A stretch of 64,000 nucleotides of DNA, from positions 76,202 through 140,201 of the forward strand of contig JAXMOK010000007.1 in assembly GCA_034669965.1 (NCBI GenBank), in the 5' to 3' direction. The position numbers were made by a program, and so were the translations under genes. Below, piece by piece: positions 34,900 through 43,748 of the stretch. How positions within the stretch are numbered: the first letter of the stretch is position 1; each line of letters opens with the position of its first letter. The notes under the pieces were generated by a model, which saw nothing but the letters and a program-made list of their open reading frames with translations, was not told the origin of the DNA and did no database searches. Source of the stretch: HXMU1420-13 sp034669965 (lineage in GTDB: Bacteria > Bacteroidota > Rhodothermia > Balneolales > Balneolaceae).

Positions 34900-34939
34900 C
34901 GATCTCGGATCAAGTCCGGAATGACTAATATTGTATTAC

Positions 34940-36892
34940 TTACTTCTTATCGTCGTCGTCTTCAACAACTTCGTAATCGGCATCAACGGCGCCTTCATCT
35001 TCTTCCGATGAAGCATCCGCAGCTGGTTCTTCAGCTCCAGCACCTGCGTCAGCGCCACCTGTAGCATCGCCACCGGCAGCAGCTTCTGCTTGTGAAGCCG
35101 CGTAGATTTCCTGTGAAGCGGCGCTCCATGCTGTATTCACGGCTTCCATCGCGGCATCAATCTCTTCGAGATTTTCTGACTTATGCGCTTCTTCCAGCTT
35201 AGCAACAGCATCAGAAATAGCTGTTTTGTTGCCTTCCGAAATCTTGTCGCCGTATTCTTCAAGCTGCTTTTTGGTTGAGAAGATCAAGCCATCTGCCTGA
35301 TTCATTTTCTCTACACGCTCGCGGATTTGCTTATCCTCTTCTTCGTGCTCTTTGGCAGCATTTTTCATCTTTTCGATTTCCTCATCACTCAATCCTGAAG
35401 ATGACTCGATACGAATGGTTTGCTCTTTTCCGGTTCCTTTATCTTTGGCAAGGATGTTAATCACACCGTTGGCATCAAGATCGAAAGTAACTTCAATTTG
35501 TGGCATACCTCGTGGCGCCGGTGGAATTCCATCTAAGTGGAAACGACCAAGCGTACGGTTGTTGGCAGCCTGAGCACGCTCACCTTGTAATACGTGAATT
35601 TCTACTGAGCTTTGGTTATCCGCAGCGGTTGAGAAAGTCTGAGACTTACTGGTTGGGATCGTGCTGTTTGCTTCGATAAGTGGAGTCATAACGCCACCTA
35701 AGGTCTCGATTCCTAAAGTAAGCGGAGTTACATCCAAAAGAACAACATCTTCTACATCACCGGAAAGCACACCACCTTGAATGGCTGCACCAACTGCAAC
35801 TACTTCATCCGGGTTAACGCCTTTGCTCGGATCTTTGCCGAAGAATTCTTTAACAGCTTCCACAATGCGAGGAATACGAGTTGATCCACCCACCAAAATT
35901 ACTTGGTCGATTTCAGACTTGCTCATTCCCGCATCTTTCAATGCTTTTTCGCACGGAGTGATCGAACGCTTCACCAAATCGTCTACCAACTGCTCGAATT
36001 TCGAACGGCTTAGATCGATGTTTAAGTGCTTCGGACCATCCTGCGTTGCAGTAATGAACGGAAGGTTGATGTTGGTTTTTTGTGAAGATGAAAGCTCGAT
36101 TTTTGCTTTCTCAGCAGCATCTTTTAAACGCTGCATCGCCATAGCATCTTTACGAAGATCAACGCCTTCGCTAGATTTGAACTCATCGGCTAAGAAATTG
36201 ATGATACGCTGATCGAAGTCATCGCCACCGAGGTGAGTATCACCATTGGTAGATTTTACTTCAAAAACGCCATCACCAAGCTCAAGAATCGAGATATCAA
36301 AAGTACCGCCACCAAGGTCATACACGGCGATGGTCTGATCAACATCTTTCTTATCCAAACCGTAAGCAAGTGCTGCGGCAGTAGGCTCGTTGATGATACG
36401 CTTTACTTCAAGTCCGGCAATTTTACCGGCTTCTTGCGTGGCTTTACGTTGTGCATCGTTGAAGTATGCCGGTACAGTAATTACTGCTTCGGTTACTTTT
36501 TCGCCCAAATATTCTTCGGCAGTTTGCTTCATTTTTTGAAGAACCATCGCCGATATTTCTTGCGGAGCATACTTACGGTCGTCGATTTGTACACGAGCGG
36601 TTCCGTCGTCGCCTTTTACTACTTTGTAAGCAACCTGCTCGGTTTCACCTTTCACCTCGTTAAACATGCGTCCCATAAATCGCTTTACAGAAGCTACTGT
36701 TTTGTCCGGATTGGTGATGGCTTGACGTTTTGCAGGCGCGCCCACTAAGCGCTCTCCGTCTTTACTAAATGCTACAACAGATGGAGTGGTTCTTCCACCC
36801 TCTGCGTTTTGAATTACTACCGGTTCGTTTCCTTCCATTACGGAAACGCAAGAGTTGGTAGTACCTAAGTCAATTCCAATTATCTTTCCCAT
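34940..36892 (-). CDS. dnaK: Chaperone protein DnaK (Hsp70)
   Basis: 650 residues, full length. ATPase domain: GIDLGTTNSCVSVMEG, IINEPTAAALAYG, DLGGGTFDISI and VGGSTRIPRI. The linker VLLDVTPLTLG is followed by the substrate-binding domain and an acidic C-terminal tail (YEVVEDDDDKK), with a long Ala/Gly-rich segment before it (AAAGGDATGGADAGAGAEEPAADA). Hydrolyses ATP to hold unfolded peptides. No grpE, dnaJ or hrcA adjacent, and an Hsp20 gene lies ~130 bases upstream on the same strand, so both may respond to heat. Intrinsic terminator present. Confidence 0.98.
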   Translation of the reverse strand: MGKIIGIDLGTTNSCVSVMEGNEPVVIQNAEGGRTTPSVVAFSKDGERLVGAPAKRQAITNPDKTVASVKRFMGRMFNEVKGETEQVAYKVVKGDDGTARVQIDDRKYAPQEISAMVLQKMKQTAEEYLGEKVTEAVITVPAYFNDAQRKATQEAGKIAGLEVKRIINEPTAAALAYGLDKKDVDQTIAVYDLGGGTFDISILELGDGVFEVKSTNGDTHLGGDDFDQRIINFLADEFKSSEGVDLRKDAMAMQRLKDAAEKAKIELSSSQKTNINLPFITATQDGPKHLNIDLSRSKFEQLVDDLVKRSITPCEKALKDAGMSKSEIDQVILVGGSTRIPRIVEAVKEFFGKDPSKGVNPDEVVAVGAAIQGGVLSGDVEDVVLLDVTPLTLGIETLGGVMTPLIEANSTIPTSKSQTFSTAADNQSSVEIHVLQGERAQAANNRTLGRFHLDGIPPAPRGMPQIEVTFDLDANGVINILAKDKGTGKEQTIRIESSSGLSDEEIEKMKNAAKEHEEEDKQIRERVEKMNQADGLIFSTKKQLEEYGDKISEGNKTAISDAVAKLEEAHKSENLEEIDAAMEAVNTAWSAASQEIYAASQAEAAAGGDATGGADAGAGAEEPAADASSEEDEGAVDADYEVVEDDDDKK

Positions 36893-37026
36893 TGGTCTGA
36901 TTGTCTATGTTTGTTTTCTGATTTAGGCCACTAAAGCACTAAATCACGAAATTATTTTTGTTCTAGTTTAATATTCTTTGTGAGGGAGATCCTTGCACCT
37001 TTGTGCCTCTGTTCCATTGTCCCTCT

Positions 37027-37461
37027 TTAGTTCACCGGAATACTGGTGGTGTCTTTCAGTTTATCTGATTTTGGCATTGCCACGGTTAGTACTCCATTTC
37101 TGAACGTAGCGCTGATCTCGGCAGCGTTCACATTTTCTGGAAGTGCAAAAGAGCGTGCAAACGCTCCTCTCTTTCTTTCCTGACGTTTAAATTCTTCGCC
37201 TTCGCCTGCTTTTATATCCCTTTCACCTTTTATGGTGAGTACATTATTTTTGAGTGCAATCCTAATCTCTTTCTTGGCCAGCCCGGGTAAATCGATCTGA
37301 ACTTTATATTCAGCCTCGCTTTCCAGTATGTCGCAGTCTGGGGCAAAATCTTTATCGTCGTGAGTAAGAGGAACCACTTTTTCAACAAATTGCTGGATGT
37401 CTTTTCCCAGCTTTGAAAGGTGCTTCTCTACTTCTATTCCAAATTCTGTAAAATCTCCCAT
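37027..37461 (-). CDS. Hsp20/alpha-crystallin family small heat-shock protein
   Basis: About 144 residues from the ATG; a GTG at 37470 is an alternative start. The alpha-crystallin domain begins near residue 45 (DCDILESEAEYKVQIDLPGLAK) and has the expected LTIKGERDIK, a strand swap region and the motif FRNGVLTVAMPK near the end, followed by a short C-terminal tail ending SIPVN. It holds unfolding proteins without ATP, often passing them to DnaK, whose gene is the next one downstream. Confidence 0.9.
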   Translation of the reverse strand: MGDFTEFGIEVEKHLSKLGKDIQQFVEKVVPLTHDDKDFAPDCDILESEAEYKVQIDLPGLAKKEIRIALKNNVLTIKGERDIKAGEGEEFKRQERKRGAFARSFALPENVNAAEISATFRNGVLTVAMPKSDKLKDTTSIPVN

Positions 37462-37613
37462 GGCGCTCACGTTCGTTTAAATTCAGTGTGAGTTAAGCAA
37501 GCACAATGCCAATGGAGTTTATTGCATCATGACATGACTAATTGACAATTGATTTGTCAGGCAGCGACTAAATTAGGAATGAGGAATATGAGAATTAGGA
37601 ATACCTACTTTCT

Positions 37614-37645
37614 GTCATTCAGAGCGAACGCGGGATCAGCATGAC
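37614..37645 (+). repeat. Short dispersed repeat, GTCATTCAGAGCGAA type
   Basis: GTCATTCAGAGCGAACGCGG followed by GATCAGCATGAC. A near copy stands at 38039-38065. Ends GTCAT...ATGAC make it a weak palindrome. Confidence 0.6.
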
Positions 37646-37668
37646 TTTATAGCTAGCCCCCAAACATC

Positions 37669-37838
37669 CCACACTCTGAGTTGAGCAGGAATTGACGAAA
37701 TTTTGCAAAGCATCAGAAAAGCGAAACATCGGTCGCGGTTAGCGACAATCGATGTTTTGTCTAATGTGGCTAATTTCGTCCCGGAGCAAATCAGTGGTGG
37801 TGGTTTTTGTCACTTTTGTCCACACAAAAGTGAGTAAA
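37669..37838 (-). repeat. 170-bp structured dispersed element, copy 2 (inverted)
   Basis: Reverse complement of 20182-20351 with the same length and about ten substitutions. Both hairpins are retained: the first perfectly, and in the outer ATCAGA/TCTGAT stem the single C-to-T change gives a G-U pair that keeps the stem. Retained pairing in the diverged copy points to selection on structure, though two copies are few evidence. Confidence 0.9.
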
Positions 37839-38038
37839 GAGAAAGCGAAGAACCTAGACGGATGAGAGGCCACTGTCTTAGTCCCAATCGCTATACTTGA
37901 TCAGCGCTGATCAAATCAAATGCAAAAAGCTGAACCAAACCACTTATCCGTTTAGATCCTTCTCCCGACATAAATCGGGATCAGCATGACAATCGATATT
38001 TAGGTTATTGGGTAAGTTTTTTTCTTACCCCAAACCGT

Positions 38039-38065
38039 GTCATTCAGAGCGAAAGTGGGATCAGG
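38039..38065 (+). repeat. Short dispersed repeat, GTCATTCAGAGCGAA type (second copy)
   Basis: GTCATTCAGAGCGAAAGTGG then GATCAGG, a copy of the element at 37614-37645 just beyond the aroA stop. Confidence 0.55.
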
Positions 38066-38118
38066 GCAATGCCAAATAAACACTTATTTAGTGCTTCCGT
38101 GCTTTAGTGGCAAAACCA

Positions 38119-39408
38119 CTACCCTTCAACCAAATTCTCCAAATCATCCCAAAAGCTTGGGTAGCTCACGGCGGCACTTTCAGCGGATTCAATTTCGGAG
38201 TCGGATTTTCCTTTTAGGGATAAAACTGCCGATGCCATCGCAATGCGGTGATCGTGAAAGGAATCGAATTCACCGGATTCAAATTCAAACTCGGGATTCC
38301 CGCGGATTACCAGTCCATCTTCCATTTCTTCATACACTCCACCAACCGCATCCAGCATTTTGGCAATGGCCATGATTCTATCGGTTTCTTTGTGGCGGAG
38401 TTCTTCCGCGCCAGAGATGATGGAGGTTCCATGGGCATACATCATAGCAACTGCAAGAATAGGTAGTTCATCGATGCAGTTTGGAATCACCTTAGGATCA
38501 AGATCTATATTACGAAGCTGTGCAGATTTCACTATGATGTCACCGGCAGGCTCAGCGCCTTCATCGTGTTTATTTTCGATGGTGATATCTGCACCCATCT
38601 TTTTCAGGATTTTCAGTAAGCCGGTTCTTGTAGGATTTAACCCTACATTTTCCAATCTGATTTCGGAATCTGGCAAAATGGATCCTGCCACTAACCAGAA
38701 TGCAGCAGCCGAGAAATCTGCAGGAATGGTATAACTTTGGTTCGGAATTTTGTTTTTAAGTGAGGCACTGATCACTCTTTTGCCATCCACCTCTTCCACA
38801 TCAAGATTCAGCAACCGCTCGGTGTGATCACGGCTCGGTACCGTCTCAATTACTTTAGTGGGAGTTTCGCCAAATAAACCTGCCAACAAAATGCAGGATT
38901 TCAATTGCGCGCTTGGGATCGGTAACTCAAATTCGATCGGTATAAGCGGATCTTCTCTGGTAACAAAAAGAGGTGCAAAAATACCATTGCGTGCTAAAAT
39001 ATGAGCGCCCATACTTTCGAGTGGATCAATAATTCGCTTCATCGTTCGAGCCGAAAGCGAAGGATCTCCTATTAAATACACTGAGGAACCTGATCCAACC
39101 AACACTCCGGAAAGTAATCGCATGGCAGTGCCTGAATTTCCACAATCGAGTTCATCGGATAAAGGCTGAATGCCATACCTGCCACGACCTTCAACCACAA
39201 CAACATCATCCAATTGAGTCACAGAAGCACCCAACAACTCCACACAACCGAGTGTACTTTGCGGGTCTTCAGCCGGGGAATAATTCTTGATCACAGACTT
39301 CCCATCGTGTAAAAGCGCGAATATTGCCGCCCGTTGTGAAATGGACTTATCCGCCGGTGGTGTAATGGTTCCGTTTAAAGAAAATGCAGGGGCAACTTTT
39401 TTGATCAT
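38119..39408 (-). CDS. aroA: 3-phosphoshikimate 1-carboxyvinyltransferase (EPSP synthase)
   Basis: About 429 residues from the ATG; an upstream TTG at 39432 would add eight residues. Transfers enolpyruvyl from PEP to shikimate-3-phosphate in aromatic amino-acid synthesis. Seen: the substrate loop PPADKSISQRAAIFALL, DCGNSGTAMRLLSGVLVG, LSARTMKRIIDPL, LKSCILLAGLF, and the C-terminal ELRHKETDRIMAIAKML and FHDHRIAMASAVLSL. These are standard catalytic and PEP-binding segments. No neighbouring aro genes. Confidence 0.96.
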   Translation of the reverse strand: MIKKVAPAFSLNGTITPPADKSISQRAAIFALLHDGKSVIKNYSPAEDPQSTLGCVELLGASVTQLDDVVVVEGRGRYGIQPLSDELDCGNSGTAMRLLSGVLVGSGSSVYLIGDPSLSARTMKRIIDPLESMGAHILARNGIFAPLFVTREDPLIPIEFELPIPSAQLKSCILLAGLFGETPTKVIETVPSRDHTERLLNLDVEEVDGKRVISASLKNKIPNQSYTIPADFSAAAFWLVAGSILPDSEIRLENVGLNPTRTGLLKILKKMGADITIENKHDEGAEPAGDIIVKSAQLRNIDLDPKVIPNCIDELPILAVAMMYAHGTSIISGAEELRHKETDRIMAIAKMLDAVGGVYEEMEDGLVIRGNPEFEFESGEFDSFHDHRIAMASAVLSLKGKSDSEIESAESAAVSYPSFWDDLENLVEG

Positions 39409-39544
39409 CAGTTCGATGTGAGTATTAAACAACGAAGGACGAAGGTAGGGAATTTATTGTTTCGGTTTTTGTGATTCGTTCTTTGATTTGCCAGAAAAGC
39501 GAGGAAGAGGTTTCGACATGAATGCACTAAATCACGAAAACTTA

Positions 39545-39656
39545 TTGAAATCATTTGCGAGGAGTGAATACGACGAAGCAATCTCAAGATCTAGTTTCTA
39601 CTAATATTCTCAAAACTGAGATCACTTCTCCCGACAACTGTCGGGATCGTGAATGG
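39545..39656 (+). repeat. Single copy of the CATTTGCGAGGAG repeat module
   Basis: Resembles the first part of the ~272-bp unit at 28168-28837: CATTTGCGAGGAG, GACGAAGCAATCTCAAG, CTGAGATCACTTCTCCCGAC then GTCGGGATCGTGAATGG. Inner arms ATCTCAAG/CTGAGAT and the CCCGACAACTGTCGGG hairpin can both fold. Confidence 0.7.
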
Positions 39657-39931
39657 TTACTTCGATTTAGATTTCGCCATAAAAGCACTAACACGCGAAA
39701 TTGATTTACTGTGGGAGAGCCTATCGAACCCATCAGGATTTGAAATTAGGTCCGATGCTCTGCGGCCAACATCCTCCGTCAAAGGAGGACTTGCCGCTGC
39801 ATTACCAACTTTCGTTAATCGTTATTTGTAATTTCTTCCTGGTCCTTATCTCCTGATTCATACACACATTGAATCTTGAACTTATTTTCTCCACAAAAGC
39901 ACTAAAGAATATTAAAGATGGGTTACTCTAA

Positions 39932-39976
39932 GGAAGCTGGAGCTTCCGGAATGCGTTACCCAAGCTGGAGCTTGGG
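39932..39976. repeat. Two linked palindromes sharing the core AAGCTGGAGCTT
   Basis: GGAAGCTGGAGCTTCC (39932-39947) and CCCAAGCTGGAGCTTGGG (39959-39976), 11 bases apart. The second sequence followed by AACGAGG is a widely scattered short repeat in bacterial genomes. The shared core with different flanks suggests mutually changed arms. Confidence 0.7.
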
Positions 39977-40055
39977 AACGAGGCCGTTGCTTATCTTTTA
40001 GAACTTGTTTGGAATTTGAAACTTGGAATTTGTAGCTTTAAAAGCTCGCCTTTTT

Positions 40056-43055
40056 TCATGAATCCCCCGTCCGATCAAGCAAGGCCTGAGCTAAGCTCGC
40101 GGCTTCGGTTCCGGAATAGAATTCGATAATCTCGTTTAATATGGCTAAAGCATCACCGCGATTGCCCAGCTGAATGTTACATTCGGCAGAGTGATACATC
40201 GCCAATGCCACCCAGGTATCAAAAGCTTCGAAAAGGACTTTTACCCGAGCATATTCGGCGATAGCTTCTTCCAGATTATCTTGCGCTTGTTCTACTCTGC
40301 CTAAATAGAATTGAGCCTCAGCTCCAATGTCGGTGGTATTTCGATCGGCGATTGGTTTTAGAATCAGTTGAGCTTCTTCGTACTTACGTTCGGCCAAGGC
40401 TACTTTCCCGAGCCCAACACTTGCGGCTTCGTTATTTGGGTTGATTTGAAGCGCCGCTTCGAACTCATTTCTTGCAATTTCGTATTTGTTTTGAGCCAAA
40501 CTTGCATTTGCCATTCCGATGTAGGCTTCCTGTGCAAATCGACGCTCTTTCTGCAACAAATCACTAAAATACTGATGCGAAGTTTCGTATTCGTCCAGCT
40601 CGAAATATAGTAACCCCAACGAGGTTAAGGCCGCAGGAACCTGATCGTCATTTGGATAATCATTCAATACCGTTTCGTAAGATGATATTGCACGATCAGT
40701 CTGCCCCACTTGCTGATATGCCACTCCCAAATTCATATAAGCTTCGGGTGCGAGTGCATCAGAATTTGTGACGCGTAAATACTGTCGGAATTCGCGAATA
40801 GCTCCTTCATAATCACCGGTTTGGAACACAGTTACCGCTTGGCGATATCTGAGTCGATCTGCAGTTGATGATTGAGGATTATCACTTAGAAAATCCTCCA
40901 AAATTACCGAACTGCTATCCGTGCCACCGGAGGAAAGCTGAGCATACTGAATCCCGTTAATAGCTTCGATGATGTATCGCGATCGTGGATAATTCTCTAG
41001 TACTTTTTGATAAGCTTCCACTGCTCGGTCGTATTCGCCGGCGTTATAAAATGCATCCCCGATATTGTATTGAGCTCGAGCTGCCCAATCCGTTCCCGGA
41101 TAGCGATTAATCACGGTTTGAAATTCTTCGATGGCCTGCGTGTAATTCGACGTATTCAAATAAATATAAGCCACATTGTACTGCGCCTGCTCCCGCAAAT
41201 TGCTGAACGGATATATACGAAGCATGCGCCGGAAATTACTCACTGCTTCAAACGTTCTGTTCGAGCGATAATAGGAATTCGCAACCTGAAACATAGCATA
41301 ATCACCGCCCGGCTCAGCGCCAATGGCTTGGTTGTAAAAACGAATCGCATTGCGATAATCACCCAACGCGTAATAGGCGTCACCAATTCGAAGTTGCGTA
41401 TCCACATCATATGGATATAGCGCGATTGGAGGTGGATTATAATTATTCAGAAAATCTTCGAGTGGACCAACAGCCAAATCGTAATCGCCGGTTTTGAAAT
41501 AACTCCAACCCAACGAGTACCTTGCAGCTCCAATCATTTCGTGCTCGGGATAGTTTTCAACGAACAGTTTAAATCGTTTGGCAGCATCCCCAAACTGATC
41601 GAGTTTGTAATATGCATCGCCACTCCAGAATAATGCTTCGGCACCAAGTTCGGAGGTAGGTGATTCTGCATAAACCGCTTCAAAAATGGGTTGCGCTTGT
41701 TCATAAGCCTGATTTCTGAATAAAATCCATGCTTTCTGGAATCGTGCTTGTCGGCGAAGCGCCGGATCGATATCTGCCACTTTTTCGGCTTCTTCAAAGG
41801 CCTGCGAAGCTCGGGTAAATTCGTTGTTCGCAAAAAATGCTTCTCCCAAAAAGGTATAAATCTTACCGGGATCTTTAAGCTCATCCTGATTGCGAACTAG
41901 CGTAAGCATAATCTCGATGGCTGCATCATAATTTCCGGCTTCAAAAGCAGAAACAGCCCATTCGAAATATGCTTCTTCAACCCAAAGTCCTGTTTTATAG
42001 CGATCGCCAAATTCTTCAAAAGTGGACATCGCCCGCTGATAATTCCCACCGAGTTTGTGGTTTATCGCTTCGTAATACAACGCTTTTCGCGATAGTTCGT
42101 CGCTGCCATCCACTGCTTTTTCGAACGATTGTGCTGCCCAGTGATAAATCCCCTGTCGGCTATACAACCAACCTAATCCATAATGTGCGGGGGCTTCCCG
42201 ATCGGAGCCTTCGGTAAGGCGAATATATTGCAGATAATCTTTGGTGGCTTCATCAAAATTGCCCAAATAATTGTGCGCTTCCGCCATCAAAAAAAGTGCT
42301 TTTATTTTGGATTCATCATCCAGAAAAATCATCTGTGCATCGAGTGCTTCAATCGCTTCTTCATATCGAGCCTGCTGATAGTACGACTCCCCTAACGCTG
42401 TGCCAACACGACGTGTAACCGGATCATTTGGATAACGCTCTTTCAATAATTCGAACGCTATAGCCGAAAAGTCATATTCATTTTCAGTGAGGTATAATCT
42501 CCCTCTTGCATAAAGTGCATCTGCCGCCCAATCAGAATCCGGATAATCATCGGCGAGCTTCATAAAATAGTAGCGCGATTGCACAAAATCTTGTTTTTCA
42601 GCGGCTGCCTCGGCTACCCAATACATAGTTTCGGCAGCTTTTGTGTTCCCCATCCAAGAATCAATAGCCTGATTATAATATTCGATGGCCTGATCGTATT
42701 CCCTGTTATTCGTAAATCGATGTCCCAAATCTTTGAGCAATATCACCGACAAATCGCTGCCCGGATATTCGAGAATAAACTGTTGATAATAGTGTTCGAT
42801 GTTTACAGAATCAGCGCCGGTTTTAGCGCGTGCGAGATAGTAATTGGCTGAAATCAGTAACTCGTTCTGATCGTTCTGTTCAATAAATCGATCGAATGAG
42901 GTGGATGATTCTTCAAAATACCCTTTTTCGTAGAGGCGAATTCCTTCCTCATATAGGTAATTTGTAGATGATTGTGTTGCCTGTGCGGATGCGGCAATTG
43001 GTACAATTAATAAAATAAATATGTACAGGAGGCTTCCGGGATTAACGAAGCGCAT
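40056..43055 (-). CDS. Large secreted tetratricopeptide-repeat protein
   Basis: 999 residues with a signal peptide (MRFVNPGSLLYIFILLIVPIAASAQ). The rest is an almost unbroken array of TPR units, about 25, with repeated YYQQARYEEAIEALD-like and YPGSDWAAxA-like patterns of helix pairs. Proteins of this build in Bacteroidota bind other envelope proteins, and some are gliding/secretion factors (SprE/PorW-like) or BamD-like; no specific match was recognised. It is followed at 28 bases upstream (on the minus strand) by the CBS gene, so it is likely the last gene of that operon. Confidence 0.85.
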   Translation of the reverse strand: MRFVNPGSLLYIFILLIVPIAASAQATQSSTNYLYEEGIRLYEKGYFEESSTSFDRFIEQNDQNELLISANYYLARAKTGADSVNIEHYYQQFILEYPGSDLSVILLKDLGHRFTNNREYDQAIEYYNQAIDSWMGNTKAAETMYWVAEAAAEKQDFVQSRYYFMKLADDYPDSDWAADALYARGRLYLTENEYDFSAIAFELLKERYPNDPVTRRVGTALGESYYQQARYEEAIEALDAQMIFLDDESKIKALFLMAEAHNYLGNFDEATKDYLQYIRLTEGSDREAPAHYGLGWLYSRQGIYHWAAQSFEKAVDGSDELSRKALYYEAINHKLGGNYQRAMSTFEEFGDRYKTGLWVEEAYFEWAVSAFEAGNYDAAIEIMLTLVRNQDELKDPGKIYTFLGEAFFANNEFTRASQAFEEAEKVADIDPALRRQARFQKAWILFRNQAYEQAQPIFEAVYAESPTSELGAEALFWSGDAYYKLDQFGDAAKRFKLFVENYPEHEMIGAARYSLGWSYFKTGDYDLAVGPLEDFLNNYNPPPIALYPYDVDTQLRIGDAYYALGDYRNAIRFYNQAIGAEPGGDYAMFQVANSYYRSNRTFEAVSNFRRMLRIYPFSNLREQAQYNVAYIYLNTSNYTQAIEEFQTVINRYPGTDWAARAQYNIGDAFYNAGEYDRAVEAYQKVLENYPRSRYIIEAINGIQYAQLSSGGTDSSSVILEDFLSDNPQSSTADRLRYRQAVTVFQTGDYEGAIREFRQYLRVTNSDALAPEAYMNLGVAYQQVGQTDRAISSYETVLNDYPNDDQVPAALTSLGLLYFELDEYETSHQYFSDLLQKERRFAQEAYIGMANASLAQNKYEIARNEFEAALQINPNNEAASVGLGKVALAERKYEEAQLILKPIADRNTTDIGAEAQFYLGRVEQAQDNLEEAIAEYARVKVLFEAFDTWVALAMYHSAECNIQLGNRGDALAILNEIIEFYSGTEAASLAQALLDRTGDS

Positions 43056-43083
43056 GTGCAGATTTTGAATTTCGAGTTAGAAC

Positions 43084-43746
43084 TTAAATATCAAGATAAC
43101 GAATTAGTTCGTCAGCCCGCTCGCTTAAATCCCTTTCCATTACAGCACTGCTCACTTGTGAAGTTACCACATACCCATATCGTTGTAGTGTAGAACAAAC
43201 ATTCGACGAATCTTCCATATTCAACTTGATGGAAACACGGTAAAAACCGTTATCGTCGTTAGGTTGCTCAACAGCTACGCCAAGAATTTTCGCTTGCTCG
43301 GTTTCGATAAGGCGGATAATTTCGGTTAATGTGAAATCGTAAGGGATCATTTCGATGGTAATCACCGAACCAAACGACTCCAGATTAAAAATGTCGCCAA
43401 GAGCTTGAAGTACGTCTCGTTTCTTAATCACTCCAACAAAATGTTGGCCCTGATCAACCACGGGAAGTATAAATTGCTCGTGGGCAAGCATTGTACGGGC
43501 AGCTTCGAATAAGTGCTGACTTTCGGGGATAGAAATACTTTCCTGAAGTGTTAACGCTGAGATTTCCAACTCTTCGCTATCTGCTCCTATCAAAGTATCC
43601 AGCGAAACCATACCAATTAATTGCCCCTCATCAACAACCGGAAAACGGGTTACATAAAGTAGATCCAACTTTGTTAACGCAAGCGCAACCGAGTCGTTTA
43701 CTTTAAGTGGTGCAATATTTTTATCTATGATTTCGTGTACAAGCAT
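43084..43746 (-). CDS. CBS-pair and ACT-like regulatory protein
   Basis: 220 residues. Two CBS domains (about residues 1-60 and 65-130: VTRFPVVDEGQLIGMVSLDTL and FILPVVDQGQHFVGVIKKRDVL) are followed by an ACT-like alpha/beta domain (VITIEMIPYDFTLTEIIRLIE...). CBS pairs bind adenosine nucleotides; the ACT part may bind an amino acid. Such stand-alone proteins are conserved near cell-envelope genes of Bacteroidota; target unknown. Its ATG is 2 bases after the HflX stop. Confidence 0.82.
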   Translation of the reverse strand: MLVHEIIDKNIAPLKVNDSVALALTKLDLLYVTRFPVVDEGQLIGMVSLDTLIGADSEELEISALTLQESISIPESQHLFEAARTMLAHEQFILPVVDQGQHFVGVIKKRDVLQALGDIFNLESFGSVITIEMIPYDFTLTEIIRLIETEQAKILGVAVEQPNDDNGFYRVSIKLNMEDSSNVCSTLQRYGYVVTSQVSSAVMERDLSERADELIRYLDI

Positions 43747-43748
43747 GT

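Larger units (their letters stand above)
34604..34939. other. Intergenic region between tsaD and dnaK
   Basis: 336 bases without a gene. Contains a fragment CATCCCTCGACAGGCTCGGG of a common repeat, the GGAACAGA tandem repeat (34696-34743), a GTCATTTCGAACGGAGTGAG repeat (34802-34827), and the dnaK terminator (34866-34899). Confidence 0.75.
37462..38118. other. Repeat-rich spacer between Hsp20 and aroA
   Basis: About 657 bases without a gene. In order: ATTAGGAAT repeat words (37570-37605), a GTCATTCAGAGCGAA repeat (37614-37645), the inverted copy of the 170-bp element (37669-37838), a palindrome ATCAGCGCTGAT near 37907, a CCCGAC/GTCGGGA-type hairpin near 37972, a stem GGGTAAG/CTTACCC (38010-38030), and another GTCATTCAGAGCGAA copy at 38039. 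Confidence 0.75.
39409..40055. other. Repeat-rich spacer upstream of aroA
   Basis: 647 bases without a gene. It has CACTAAA/GCACTAAA words (39519, 39677, 39890), a copy of the CATTTGCGAGGAG module (39545-39656), a foldback GCGGCCAACATCCTCC with GGAGGACTTGCCGC (39762-39797), and two linked palindromes at 39932-39976. A small open frame around 39649-39831 has no protein features and overlaps the repeat, so it is not called. Confidence 0.7.

Noticed and set aside
37462..38118. Insertion sequence between Hsp20 and aroA
   Set aside because: No transposase frame or terminal inverted repeats with target duplication; the content is a mix of short repeats.
39649..39831. Small open frame in the aroA/TPR spacer
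   Set aside because: It overlaps the CATTTGCGAGGAG repeat and the GGAGGA foldback, with no ribosome site or protein features.
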